Assembly (NCBI GenBank): GCA_001910725.1
Contig: MJGA01000004.1
Location: forward strand, 1,860,001-1,924,000
Direction of reading: 5' to 3'
Source: Phanerodontia chrysosporium
Taxonomy: Eukaryota; Basidiomycota; Agaricomycetes; Polyporales; Phanerochaetaceae
Length of the DNA stretch: 64,000 bases
Both the position numbers and the translations under genes were made by a program. A model generated the notes under the pieces. It saw nothing but the letters and a program-made list of their open reading frames with translations, was not told the DNA's origin and made no database searches. Each line of letters opens with the position of its first letter. The stretch's first letter is position 1. Positions 38,000 through 50,548 of this stretch are shown here, in pieces.

Positions 38000-39435
38000 T
38001 CATCCTGTTGCCTGCCCCTTCGGATGCGTGTCGGTATACTGCGCCCATTTCTCATCCTTCTGTCGTTTCTCCTCAGCTCGCTGCTCGCCAAAGGCTGTGC
38101 CGTCCATCTCGGAGTCTAGCTGCAATTGCTCTGAGGTTGTGAGCTTGTTCTCCGATGCGGGTCTGGGAGATGGTTCAGTTGCGTGTAAGGAGTACTGCAG
38201 TACCACTCAGACACGTACCCTCCGCCCGTGATAATGTTGCCTCTTTGCTGTTCGATCTCGAGGTATTCGTCGATAGACATGGTCGGTAGCCTATGGTCGG
38301 GTTGGAACACTTGAGCTTGCAACCGTGCACGGTCCGAGGCACCGGATGGTAAAATTGTGAATGGCCGTAAGGGCTGTATAGTTGTGGTAAAAGCCGATTG
38401 CCGATACTACCGGTAGTACTCACCTTGCCCTGTGGGTCCAATAATGGTCCTTTACCGTCCGGCCCTCCCCTAGGTACTTGGTCAAGCCTCCACGTATTAT
38501 CACGTTCTCCCGCTGCCGCTCTCTGCTCGCGCAGATCAGCTGAGGGTCTCTGTGTAGAAGGCATACTCTTCAGTAGCTCAAGCTCCTGTTGAAGACTTTC
38601 CAGCGAAGTCTGAGCTTGTGCATATGTTAGCCGGAAGAGTAGCAAAGTGGCTTCACGGAGGATTTCTTCTGTTTCAGAATCCTCCTCGGCTTCGAGGGTC
38701 GACTGGGCAGCGGAGGGGGTCGACAGGAGCGACGCGATGAGTTCGAAGTCAGACGAAGGTTCTTCGGCGGCCGTCTGACTCCTACGCTTGCGCAGAGTCT
38801 ATGCGAGGTACACGGTCAGCAGAGCCGAAGTAAGAGATTCAGCGCATTGCACACCTCAATCATTCGGCGTATTTCCTTCTCCTTCTGGTACTGCTTGATT
38901 TTGAGCTCACGGCGCTTTGCGGGCTCCGCAATAGAGCTCGTCTTCTTCCCATACAGCTCTTTCTCTGCGGGTGGGATTATCTCATAGTTTTCGACATAAC
39001 CGAGGTACTCCTCGAGATAACCCTGTGGGTGATTGTCACTGGTCAGCAAGATACCCAGACAAGGAGAAGACCGACCTGCGCACTCCCTATGCGCCCCATG
39101 CGCTCTTCCGGGTTTTGTGTCCTTGCTCGATTCTCAACTTCCGCTAGAGCATAGGGTACAAAGAGATATACGAGATTCTTGGTGGATATGTCTTGCAGTG
39201 TTTCATTGGGGCTGAAGAGTGAGAGATCTCTGACGCGATTGCGAACGATATTGAGGTCAGAAAGGGAGAACTGGATGAGATCCTGCAGCATCGGCGGACG
39301 TAAGAACTTGGACACGTCTCCAGTGGAAGAGCTGAACGCACTAACCTGAGTCTCGTCCTCAATGGTGGGCAGATTGAACGCTTTCGCTGCAGTCGTCAGC
39401 GCGCGGGTAAAGAGGGCACCGAGTGGGACGTCCAT
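38000..39435 (-). CDS. TAP42: TAP42-family PP2A-associated protein
   Basis: Binds type-2A phosphatase catalytic subunits downstream of TORC1. Starts MDVPLGALFTRALTTAAKAF and continues NLPTIEDETQ. Helical core: LRPPMLQDLIQFSLSDLNIV, NLVYLFVPYALAEVENRAR, RIGSAQ | GYLEEYLGYVENYEII, and EPAKRRELKIKQYQKEKEI. The C-terminal TAP42 signature is MSIDEYLEIEQQRGNIITGG followed by a charged tail ending DTHPKGQATG. Introns of about 50 nt. The start is an ATG on 39433-39435; the upstream open sequence has no ATG. Divergent from ATG9 over 337 bp. Confidence 0.94.
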
Positions 39436-39772
39436 GTAAAGTTGTTGGGGCAAATTATTCGCCGTGGTATGATGAATGAAGCCTGAAGAGTGGTGGTGAG
39501 AGTCTGAGATTCGAGAAGCGACCCGCTCTCGCGTCTTGGTAGGAGGGGCGCCAAAGCAAGGAAGGTTACGATGTAACGCCTACGTAATGGGTCACAGCGG
39601 ACGCTCGAGACACGGTCTGAGCACGTGCTGAGAACGACCTGCCTGATGCGCGATATGCGGGGGACGCAAGCAGATCCGCTGCTTGCCCCGGACCTGCAAC
39701 AGCGCCCTTGCAAGCGAGCTCGGTCGTCTACCATTCCCTAAGCCCTCACCTAGATTCTTGAATGCTTCAGAA
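39436..39772. promoter_or_regulatory. Divergent promoter region, TAP42 / ATG9
   Basis: 337 bp between the two start codons, including both leaders. It must contain both promoters unless leaders overlap the genes. No obvious TATA box. Confidence 0.5.
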
Positions 39773-42700
39773 ATGTCCAAGTCTTCCCCTGATTCTTCAG
39801 CTCGTCCTCCATCGTCCTCGCGTTCATTTCACGGCTCCCAGTCGATATTTCCAGGAGTCAGCGGCTCTCGTCCATTTCTCAACATGCTCAATCCTATGAT
39901 GGGTCGCACATATCAAGGCTACATGCAGGCAAACGCATCTGTTTTGGAGGAAGAGGATGAAGAGGATGATAACGGGCACGCGACTGGTGACATCGAGGCG
40001 GGACATGTGTACCGCAGCTCATCCACCTCTAAGGGCAAACAGCGGCGCGTAGGCTGGCGTGGAGACACCTCGGAGATGAATGTCTTGAGGCCTAATATCA
40101 AACAGGACGACCTTATACACGAGAACGATTCGTCTGATGACGAGGTCCCGCAGGACTTCATGATTGAGGCGGCTGCTCCTACTCCTAGTAGCCGCAAGCC
40201 TCAGTCGCCGACCACGCCGCGCCCAGCGTCGCATAAGGGCAAGACACGCGAGGGCCGTGCACAACCGTTATACTCTACGGGGCGTAAACCGATGCCGCCT
40301 GTACATGCTGCATCCGACTTGAAGACGCCACCACGACCGTCTGAAGTAGACGTGGAAGACGACGCGTCTACAGCTCCTCTTTCAGAACCGCACAAGCCAA
40401 AACAGATGCGCGGCCTCGATGCGTACGAACACGCGTTATGGAACTGGGTCAACGTGTACAATCTCGACGAGTTCCTGCAAGAGGCCTACTACTATTACGA
40501 AGGCAAAGGGATATACAGCATAGCCTTGTCGCGTGGGTTGAACTTGCTGTCGGTAATCATCTAGTTTCTCACTCCCGTGCGTGGAATAATTGATTTTGTT
40601 GCTAGCACTGTTGGCTTCGTCATTGGGTTTTCCACATTCCTTCTAGGGTGTGTGGACTACTCGAGAATCCGCCATGACCAGGCAACTCGACTGTCGGACG
40701 TAGTTGTTCCACGCTGCGTGTCCAGGTGCAGTACTTCATCGATCAAGTCGCCTCTCTATTTACATGCTAGCAGATTCTCTGGATTTACGTTCCTATTCTT
40801 CGTGCTCTTCGTAGCGTTCTTCGTTTGGCAGTTCGTGGCATATGTCATGAGCATAGCCCGTCTGGTGGACATGTATAATTTCTACACCCACCTGCTGCGC
40901 ATTCCTGATGTAAGGCGCCACATGTATCCCCTTCGTCCTAGCTAACTATACGGGTCACAGGCGGATATACAAACCATTTCTTGGCCAGAAGTGGTGCGCC
41001 GCATCGGTGCAATACGCGAAGAGAACCCTTTGACAGCCATTTCTTCCACTGGGACTGCCTCAGTGACCGCTAAGCTGGACGCGCACGACATAGCAAACCG
41101 GATAATGCGGCAAGAGAACTATCTCATTGCTCTCTTCAACAAGGAGCTTCTCGACTTGCGCATCCCTTTGCCACCCATTCTTCGACGCTGGGTCGGCGAG
41201 GAAGAAGGGAAGGGCAGGATGCTGACTCGTGCTCTGGAATGGAATCTTCGATTCTGCCTCATGGAGTTTCTCTTCAACAGAAGTGGGAAGGTCAGGAAGA
41301 TTTTCCTCAACAGCAGAAATAGACCCCATTTAATTGAAGGGTACGCACGCTGAGAGCTAGCGCTAAGTTGCTCGCTAACTGTTTTCAGGCTGAGGCGACG
41401 CTTCATTTTCATGGGCATCCTGAATGCCATCTTCGCTCCTTTGATTGTCCTCTACCTGCTTATGTACTCGTTCTTTCGGTATTTCGAGGTATGTTTTCCA
41501 TGAACAGAAACGGAAAGAAGGCTGCTGATACGAACCATGCTGCAGGAGTATCATAAGAATCCCTCGAACATGAGCGGTCGTCGGTACACACCGTTTGCGC
41601 AGTGGAAGTTCCGAGAGTTCAATGAACTTCCTCACAACTTCGCCCGCAGGCTGAATGAGTCGTATCCTACGGCCAGTCTATATATCGGACAATTTCCGAA
41701 CGAAAAGGTCACAATCATCATGCGGTACGCCAATTACTACGACCTAGGAGGAATAGGTCTGCATAGATTGACACGCTGCTTTTAGCTTTGTGGCGTTCAT
41801 CGCAGGTTCATTCGCCGCCGTTCTTCTTCTGGCCTCTGTGCTTGATCCCGACACGATTGTACACTTTGAGATCACACCTCACCGGACAGTCCTGTTCTAC
41901 CTCACTCTGTTCGGCTCCATCCTGGCGGTTGCGCGAGGCATGATCCCAGAAGAGAACAGAGTCTTCGATCCAGAACTCCTCATGACAGAGGTCATTCAGT
42001 ATACGCATTACATGCCTGAAGAGTGGAAGGGCCAGCTTCACTCGAAGAAGGTATGTACCACGTTGTAGTTACTTTGACCTCGCTTTACATGTTTCACAGG
42101 TCCACCAGGAGTTCGGAGAGCTCTTTCAGATGAAGATCATCATCTATGCCCAAGAGCTCCTTTCGGTGCTGCTCACTCCCTTCGTACTCTGGTACTCCCT
42201 GCCAAAATGTGCACCTGCTATCGTCGACTTCTTCAGGGAGTTCTCTGTACACGTCGACGGACTGGGTTATGTCTGCAGCTTCGCCGTTTTCGACTTCCAG
42301 AGACACGGCAATGTGAAGGTCGGTCGACTTGAACAAACCCATTATGTGACCTTACTGATTGCTATTCAGTTTGGTGCACCTACTCAAGTGAACGATGAGC
42401 GGCTGATGTCGAAGGAGGGCAAAATGGAAAAGAGTTTCCTGAATTTCAAGGCGGCACATCCGGAGTGGACGCCCTCAGATCCTTCAGGATCGCTGTACCT
42501 TAGCCGAATGGCGGATCTCAACACTATGGGTCTAGGACGACGAAAGCCAATGAGGAAGCCTTCCTACGGAATGGAATCTACGATACATGAGACAGACCGC
42601 AACGCTGAACTTAGCGCGAAGGCCAGCCAGTACGACCGTGCGCTACAGGCCAGTCAGACAGCCCGGCGACGCATGGGACAAAGCCGGGTCGGTGGTCCCT

Positions 42701-43038
42701 CATCCTCTTCCATCTTCCACAGTAGTGCAGGCCTCGGCATGGCACAGACCGCTGTCCTGGGAGACTCTCACGGAAGCACCGGCCCAGCAGCGCCAGAGCA
42801 GAACCTGCAGACGAGCACGATCCCCGAGGAAGATTTGGCGGAAGATGGGGATGTGGGCAGTATGCTAGGGGAGTCGTACGTCGATGGCCGGAGGCCGAAG
42901 GGTCGCTCCGTGTCTCAGTCCCAACAAGAGGAAGATGAGGAGCTCGAGGATGGCGGTGTGCTAGGATTGCTTGCGCAGATCTATGGCACAGGCGTCAATT
43001 TGAAGGGGCGAGGAAGAGGTCCGCCAAGGGCGATCTGA
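39773..43038 (+). CDS. ATG9: Autophagy protein ATG9 (lipid scramblase)
   Basis: Multispanning membrane protein that seeds autophagosome membranes. Acidic/serine-rich N-terminus from [15 protein letters not shown]; then [38 protein letters not shown]. Membrane segments include [40 protein letters not shown], the [24 protein letters not shown] segment, and [20 protein letters not shown]. Core motifs: [64 protein letters not shown]. Long Ser-rich cytosolic tail ending [10 protein letters not shown]. About nine exons joined in frame. ATG chosen at 39773; the open sequence upstream lacks an ATG. Confidence 0.96.
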
Positions 43039-43349
43039 ATGTTTCATCCCTCTACATTGTACCTCTACGTGGCACATATTTACCAGTTGTCTGCACCAAC
43101 CCATAGACCTCTGGCAACCGTCCCACATCTGCGCAATTGATCTTTGGGTTTTTGTGGGAACGTCCGAAGGCGCTCTGAGTTCCTAGGAATCATGAAACTG
43201 ATGAAGACCGCACTTGCGCTGCTACTTTCACCGCCTCAGCATTGAATTCTTCATATCCCTCCCCTCGGCTTTAATCTACTTCAGAAGCCCTCGCTGGCAG
43301 CCCTAGTCTCTCCTTTCATCTCTCGCAGGGATACCCTGCTCCAGCTCCG
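43039..43349. other. Intergenic ATG9 - KEX2
   Basis: 311 bp with the ATG9 3' untranslated region and the KEX2 promoter. Nothing else seen. Confidence 0.5.
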
Positions 43350-46084
43350 ATGCGTCTCTCCGGCCTGGTTGTCGCGCTCCTTGTACACTCTGTCCTCGCG
43401 GCAAGACCGGCCAAGCGACACTACGATACACACGCCTACTACGTTATAGAGCATGACCCTTCGGCGAACGCTTCGCTGGACGAAGTCGCGAGGGCATTGG
43501 GGGTAGAGGTGGTAGAGCAAGCTGGAGAGCTGCGCAATCACTACCTAGTGCGGACAGAGCTGCCCTCCCTCTCGGCCAGGACGGAAGAAGACCATGTGCT
43601 CCGCGCGTTCGACGCTATACGCTCACGAGCAGAGAACTCGGTGCATGCACGAGACGAGGATGACCTCAGCAAGAGGGTAGCGTCATCCGTCAAGTACCTC
43701 TCCCGCCAGACGTTGCGGCAGCGCGCGAAACGAGCACCACCTCCGATACGGCCAGGTGACCATGCAGATGCGCCATCCGCCGACGATGTTGCTAGGTCAT
43801 TGAGCATCGTTGACCCCGAGTTCAGGCGGCAATGGCATCTCGTCAATGACGACTTCCCTCAGCACATGATGAATGTCTCTGCGCTTTGGGAGCAAGGAAT
43901 AACTGGCAAGGGCGTCATTACTACGCTGGTGGACGATGGTCTGGACTACAACAGCGATGACCTTGCGGCGAACTTCGTGAGTAGCTCTCGCTCGGTGGTG
44001 GGAGTCCTCCGGAGCTGACACGCCACCTAGTACGCAGAGGGTTCTCACGACTACAATGATCATGAAGACCTTCCGACGCCAAAACTGTTCGACGATCATC
44101 ATGGCACGCGCTGTGCAGGCCAGATTGCTGCAGTGAAGAACGATGTCTGCGGAGTGGGCATAGCCTATGAGTCCAAAGTTGCTGGCGTCCGAATCCTCTC
44201 AGGTCCGATATCCGATATCGACGAAGCGGCCTCCCTCAACTTTGGCTATCAGAACGCGTCGATCTTCTCTTGTAGTTGGGGACCTCCGGACGACGGACGA
44301 TCCATGGAGGCTCCTGGCTATCTCGTCAAGAAGGCTATTGTCAACGGGATTCAGAATGGCGTGGAGGCCTCGGTTCTGTGTTCGTCTTTGCCAGTGGCAA
44401 CGGGGGACGGAGTGGTGATCAGTGCAACTTTGACGGTTACACGAACAGTATCTACTCTATCACCGTTGCATCACTCGACTATAAGGGCCTTCACCCGGAC
44501 TACTCTGAAGCATGCGCTGCGAACATGATTGTGGCGTACTCGTCGGGTAGCGGGAACCATATCGTGAGTACTGCTCGCCTCCTTGTAACAATATGCACTA
44601 AGCTGGTCCAGACAACGACGGACGTTGGCAAGAACAAGTGCGCGCATACTCACGGCGGAACATCTGCAGCGGCACCCAACGCCGCTGGTGTCTTCGCGCT
44701 CGCCTTGAGCGTTCGTCCAGACCTTAACTGGCGCGATATGCAGCACCTCTGCGTACGGACTGGAGTCAAGGTTAACCCGGAGGATCCGGACTGGGAGCAG
44801 ACTGCTGCTGGTCGTTTCTACAGCTACAAGTACGGCTACGGCGCCCTCAACGGCGTCGAGTTCGTCAATGCAGCGAGAGATTGGCAGTCGGTCAAACCTC
44901 AGGCATGGATCGAGATGCCTACTATTCAAATCAACAACGGCACGATGGACCTCTTCCAAGCAATGAGTGGTGGCGAGGAGATTACCGCGGACGGTGTCAC
45001 TAGCAAGATGACTGTCACTGAGGATATGTTACGCGAGCACAATTTCGAAAAGCTGGAACACGTCACCGTCAAGGTCTGGATCCAGCACGATCGCAGAGGC
45101 GATGTAGAGGTCGAGCTTGTCAGCCCCAACGGCATCAAGAGCGTCCTGGCAGGCAAGCGACACGGAGATGCGGCTACAACTGGTTTCCCTGGCTGGACTT
45201 TCAGCACAGTCAAGCATTGGGATGAGAACCCTGTCGGCGAGTGGACGATTCGCGTCTCTGATCAGGTCAACGAGCAGCAGACGGGTAAATTCCTTGGTTG
45301 GACCATGACTTTTTGGGGCTCCGTCATCGACCCTGCTCTGGCCAAGCTGTACGACGTGCCTATCCTCGAGGGTACCTTACCTCCGCTATACCCCAGCGAG
45401 GACGAGACCCCAGTGTCCTCACCATCCGCTACTACCAGCAAGACCATCCCTAAGCCGACGGCGCATCTCCCCGGCGACCACGGTGACGCACCAGGCGAGG
45501 CAAACAAGCCGACATTCCCAGGCTCTAACAACTCAACCGATGGCAAGCCTGCCGAAGATGAAGCCATCCCCGCGAATACACCCTCGTCGACGCCGACTCC
45601 TGACGAGGGTTGGTTCTCCGACCTGTCGACGCTGATGACAAGCCAAACGTGGTTCTTCGTTGCGCTGGGCGCCGTTGTCCTCTTCGGCGTGGGCGTCGGC
45701 CTTTTCTTCTGGCGTCGCTCGGTGCGTCGCCGACAGAATTACACGAGCCTGCCCGCAGGCGACGACGTCGCCATGAGTCACGTGGGTGGCAGCCGCACTG
45801 GGCCGCGCTCGAAAGAGTTATACGCCGCGTTTGACGAAGACGAGGACGACGAGGATGCAGATGAGGAGACAAGTCTGCGTAGAGGCGCAGGTACTCCACA
45901 TGTCGGGTTGGGTTACCACTCCGCATTCTTGGACGACGATGATCCCGCAAGTGCCGGGGGTCCGCCGACTCGCTACAAGGACGATCCTGAGCCACATATA
46001 AAGGAGCGATCGGATAGTCCTGCTGGAAGCGGGAGCGGGAGCGGAGAGAGTTGGGAACACGCATCGCAAGAGCCGCATTCATGA
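43350..46084 (+). CDS. KEX2: Kexin, Golgi proprotein convertase (S8 family)
   Basis: Ca2+-dependent serine protease cleaving after KR/RR in the late Golgi. Signal peptide MRLSGLVVALLVHSVLAARP; propeptide ending in a dibasic RQRAKRA site. Catalytic triad motifs: VITTLVDDGLDY (Asp), FDDHHGTRCAG (His), oxyanion Asn in ASGNGG, HGGTSAAAPNAAG (Ser). A P-domain follows (HVTVKVWIQHDRRGDVEVELVSPNG ... GEWTIRVSD), then a Ser/Thr/Pro stalk, one transmembrane segment (WFFVALGAVVLFGVGVGLFF) and an acidic cytosolic tail with YAAF-like tyrosine signal. Introns near 43979 and 44564. A single-base break near 44360, just before the oxyanion segment, needs one extra C. Confidence 0.95.
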
Positions 46085-46229
46085 CCCCCGTTGTAGTTTT
46101 CTGTTCCATCTATCATGGTATATTTATATTGGAGGATAACACGGGTTAGACACGAAGATACCACAGAGAGCAACGGAAAAGCAAGCGAATTGATACATAG
46201 CGAACAAGAAATGTACAGTGAGTCCCAGG

Positions 46230-48931
46230 TCAGTCTACCAAGCGGAGCTTGGTGCCATTTGCTACGCGCATCCAGATATCGAGCCTCTCATACTGACATT
46301 GCTAGCATAAGAACATAGCTATGATGAAGTATGACTGGTCGACGTACCTCAAGAATAGTCTCCGTAAAGTCGTGCTCTGCAAATCCGCTGGCCAGAACAC
46401 GCGCGCGGAGGTCCAAAATCGAGATTTCATCGGTTTCTTCCTCATCGCTGTCCATGTCCATGTCACGCTCGCCCTCGGGCCCTTACCAAGTCGGCGAGCA
46501 CCGCGCCGACGTCTGCGTCCACCGCCAGATTTGCGCTTGTTGAACTCTTCCTTGATGAGCCGGTAAATCTTGCTCGTGTCGGAGTAGTCCGTGTCTCGCT
46601 CTTTCTCGTCGTCATCGAGCAGGCTTTCCTTGCTCGCCTCCATCAGTCGAAGTGCCTCATCGACGTCACCTTCTTCAACCTCGTCCGAGTAACGCAGCCG
46701 CGCAAGTGCTTGTGAGAGGCGCAGCACGCCTAGTAGTGTACGGGCCGACGCGTATGAGTGCGACTTCTCAGCCTTCTCGTTCTCAATAGACTGCTTGCGC
46801 AGGCGAACGTATGCGTCAACGACATAGTCTGACACTTCCTGCGGGACAGTGGGACGCTTTTGCCGGGCACCCGCGATATAATGGCTACGTATGGAGGATG
46901 AGTTTAGAAGACTGTTCGAGAAGTCGAAAACGCACCGAATGAGCACAGGGTCAATGGTCTCGTACTCGAGTTCCGGTGGAGCATTGAACATGTGCACATG
47001 GGTGACGTGCTGCGCGAGTCGTTCATCCTCGTCTCGCGAAGGCTTGTCAACGATGAGGAAGAGCAGGTCGAAACGCGATAACAGTGCCGCCGGAAGGTTG
47101 ATGTTCTCAACAGGCGACAGTTTCTTGTTGTAACGACCATACAGCGGGTTGGCTGCCGCAAGTATTGACGTGCGCGCGTTCAATGTTGTTGAGATACCCG
47201 CCTTGGAGATTGAGATCGTCTGCTGCTCCATGACCTCGTGAATCGCTGTCCGGTCAGATTCTTCCATCTTGTCGAACTCGTCTATGCAGCATATGCCATT
47301 GTCCGCAAGAACGAGAGCACCACCCTCTGTAGATAAATGTAAGCACATTTTCGCACATCGATCATTTGACTCCTTACCCAAGACCATCTCGTCCGTCACA
47401 GGGTCGCGCATGACAGCGGCAGTAAGACCCACACCGGACGATCCCTTGCCAGTGGTGTATACACCTCGCGGTGCAACCTTTGAAATGTACTTCAACAGCT
47501 GGGACTTCGCAACACCGGGGTCACCCATTAAGCAGATATTGATGTCACCCCTAATTTTCATCCCATCGCCCATCGTCTTCGTTGCACCACCGACGAGTAA
47601 GAGAAGCAGCGCCTTCTTCACGTCAATGTGGCCGTAGATCTCAGGCGCGATGCTTTGCGCGAGCTTCTGGTACAGTGCAGGATCTTGGCGCAGCGTACGA
47701 AGTTGAGCCTCGATCTCCGCTGTCAGCTCCATTTCGCTGTACTGCTTCTTGAGCTGGTGGATGTGGTGTGCTTCGAGGTAGGTGTCCGTTAACAGGCCTG
47801 CCCTGACGGCTTGGTACCCGGTGTATGGTATGGGCAGGAATATCCCGCCCAAATGCACGATGTCTCCAGGGTTCATCTGACGCGTCAGTGCGCCGTTGAC
47901 ATGCACCGTCATCGAGCGAGGAATATGTCCGACAGGAACCTGATCCGCCATCTCTTGTATCTTGACCTCCTGGAACGGACTAAACCTGCATGCGCGTGTT
48001 TGCATGTGCAGTGAACCGTGAATACCATTCTTCTTGCATTCGTTCTCGTTCTGGCAGTCGACAATGGGGGTGAACTGCTTGTGCGAGACATCTTGGAAGG
48101 TCTCCGCGCCGCAGACGTCGCAAGTGTAGGCGTTCACGAGAAGCAGCGGCTTGACTTCTGAGACACGGGTCACGATGCCACGAACAGTGATAAGTTTTCC
48201 CAGATGTATGCCCTTGACATCTCGTACAGCCATGGCAACGTCGGATCGCAGTGGTTGGAAGTAGAGGTTGCTGCACGCCGGTGAGTTTGCTTTCTTCAAC
48301 CGCAGAAACCCACTTACTATCGTCGCAGGAGGTGTTCTGGGAAACCCTCCTGAGTGCCTTCTAACCGCTCATTTCGCTCTCTTCGCTGATGTAGAATCAC
48401 ATCAATGACTTCATCATGTTCGCTGATGTCTTTTGTCGGGATGGGCATGAGCTTGTCGATGACTTCGCTAAATAGTGCTACATAACGTCGAGTGTTGTTC
48501 CGAATGCGCGACACAAGCTCAGACACGGTCTTTTCGTGCTATTCCTAGATTTGAGCGTAAAATGACGCGTAATTTCCAAGTGCTCTCACCTCGGCGATGT
48601 CCTCAAGGTCGATAACCAACATTTGTTGTTCGCGGTTGGCTACACGTTGCTACGTTGGCGGGTCAGAAGATAAGTCGCGTCGGATAGCAATGTTATAACG
48701 CACTAGCTGGTCCATATACTTTAGACCCTTGCTCCTGGTCTCTGGGGCATCGTCGTCCAGATCGAGCTGAGCTAGGCCACGGCTAAGGTCCTCGCCGGCG
48801 AAGTTTGAAAGAAATTGACCAATTTTATCTGGAAATGCGCGTGTCAAGTATGTTCCCCGCGGTCAGAACAAAAGAAATATACCCTTTTCAGCCTCATAAT
48901 CGATATTGATGTTCACGACGGGGAGGGCCAT
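46230..48931 (-). CDS. MCM7: MCM7, replicative helicase subunit
   Basis: AAA+ subunit of the MCM2-7 helicase that licenses and unwinds replication origins. Starts [17 protein letters not shown]-terminal OB/zinc region with CDVCG ... CQNENEC. AAA+ motifs: Walker [15 protein letters not shown], Walker B and MCM-specific CIDEFDKM, arginine-finger [33 protein letters not shown] is MCM7-like. The winged-helix C-terminus ends [18 protein letters not shown] after a final intron. A break near 46478-46482 (missing base in a GGG/CCC run) separates KRKSGGGR... from the acidic [12 protein letters not shown] linker; without repair the frame runs into nonsense. Small exons near 48540-48860. Confidence 0.95.
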
Positions 48932-49093
48932 GGCGGTGGAAGACAAGGTGGGCGGCGCCAATGGGCAAGCGTGAACGCGTCGCGTTTCTTGATGGGCGCT
49001 AGTACAACGGCGGGGACCTGACCTGAATATTTCGCAACTTTCTCAAGAACAACATTCTCTTCCTCTTTACTACGTGGAACACACAAGACCTGA
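48932..49093. promoter_or_regulatory. Short divergent promoter, MCM7 / DNMT1-like
   Basis: Only 162 bp separate the two start codons, so the leaders and core promoters of a replication helicase gene and a maintenance-type methyltransferase gene must be shared or overlapping. No TATA box is evident. Confidence 0.6.
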
Positions 49094-50548
49094 ATGCCGC
49101 GCGCACTGAACTCGAGAAAATTGGCAGAACAGGAGGATGCCAGCTCCTACAGGCCTCGCGTGGCTTCTTGTCCGCCTGCCGCGTCTTATACAGCCAAACG
49201 GCGGGGTACCTTCATCGGGAAACCTCCGTGAGTAATTGTGCTTTGCAAACTTATGAAAGCTAATTTAGTTCAGTCCTGGGTGCAGAGAGATTTCTGTAAG
49301 GCCTACCAGGTATTATGTAGGCGCGCCACCGCCGTGAGTGCCGGATTTTGCTGCCACATCTGCATGTACTAATGCTTGCGGCTCAGTCACCTGATGAGAA
49401 TGGAGGTGGAAAGGCTGTGCGAAAAGTGAGTGAACAATCGAATTAATAGTATAGGCCTTCACAGCGGCTTGTTCAGTACGAGTACGACTTGGACTGCCAG
49501 GTCTTCAGCATCGGCGCCGTTCGTCGGTACGGTTTTGGAAGCACCGCCTGACAACGAAAGTGCCGGAATCCGTCAGAAGAGAGCTAGGTGCGTGGCTCAC
49601 ATATGTTGAGAGACCTTGATGACAACGGAGCACTACAGTACCTCCCACTTGAACTCTCAAGACAAGAGCGCAGTGCGCTTTTATGAGGCGCCATGTGAGG
49701 AGATAGATGAGAATTTCTTGTTTATCCCTGAGGAGGAGACTCCGACACAACGAGATGGCAAGATTCCCGTGCGCGTTCTCGAAGACTTCGCGATATACGA
49801 GGTGAAGACTGGGCGCCTCGTTCATCTGGAGGAAGTTGATGGCAGTGGACGGTACAGCGCTTCAGGCGCAGTCCTGCCATGGTTCGGCGGCGACGAGGAG
49901 AGCGTTTGCCGCTTTGAACCTGACGACAAAAGCAGCAGATCTCCTGAACCCACGCTACCCCGAGTATATCTCTCCAACATCCTGGAAGTGAATATCCATC
50001 ACGCAACGGTCAACAAGTCTGACACGAGCAAGTCTGATGTGACGCTCTCTCTTGATCCGTGAGTACTCAGCTCACTGCTATAGACGTGCCTGATTCTTCT
50101 CAGTCATATATACATTGGCACTGCACATGCATGGTATATCATACAAGATCCCCTGCCTATCTACACCCAGTTCTTTGCTTCTCTACAGATCAAATGTTTC
50201 CTCTTCCATGAACTAGTAACATGTGCTCTTCAGGATCCAGATAACCAGCTAACTCTGGAAGAGTTTACAAGCTGGTTATCACTTTCAGAGCCGTTGGCAT
50301 CAGGCATACAGGTTGCTGGTGAACATCTGACTTCACCTGATGCTGTGAGACTCTTTCTGTAGATCTCACTCTAATACTCACCACAATCACAGATTCTGCA
50401 CATCACAGAGACATTCAACAGATTGTGCTCTGACAAGGTTATCAGGAAAGTCCTTGCTCCCTTAACAACTGCACCTGCCCTGGCTGCTCTCCTTTGTCAA
50501 GATGCTGTCACAGTGGCGCACCATACAAGTGTGGCCATTGAGAGGTAT
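49094..50548 (+). pseudogene. DNMT1: DNMT1-type DNA (cytosine-5) methyltransferase, 5' part, interrupted by retrotransposon
   Basis: N-terminal part of a methyltransferase gene whose remainder lies at 59119-62670. ATG on 49094-49096 (MPRALNSRKLAEQEDASSY); several short exons follow. The replication-foci (RFD) domain is clear in 49633-50060: IPVRVLEDFAIYEVKTGRLV, HLEEVDGSGRYSASGAVLPW, YLSNILEVNIHHA. It continues after an intron with IYIGTAHAWYIIQDPLPIY and in the next exon (about 50390-50548) with ILHITETFNRLCSDKVIRK. That exon is cut by the element after a codon pair read as Glu-Arg. RFD domains target DNMT1 to replicating, hemimethylated DNA. From about 50086 the host sequence is almost free of CpG. 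As it stands, transcripts would run into an 8.6-kb antisense element, so I call the allele disrupted. Confidence 0.9.
50544..50548. repeat. Target-site duplication, left copy (GGTAT)
   Basis: GGTAT directly precedes the left LTR; the same five bases follow the right LTR at 59119-59123. A 5-bp duplication is typical of Ty3/gypsy integrases. Confidence 0.95.
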
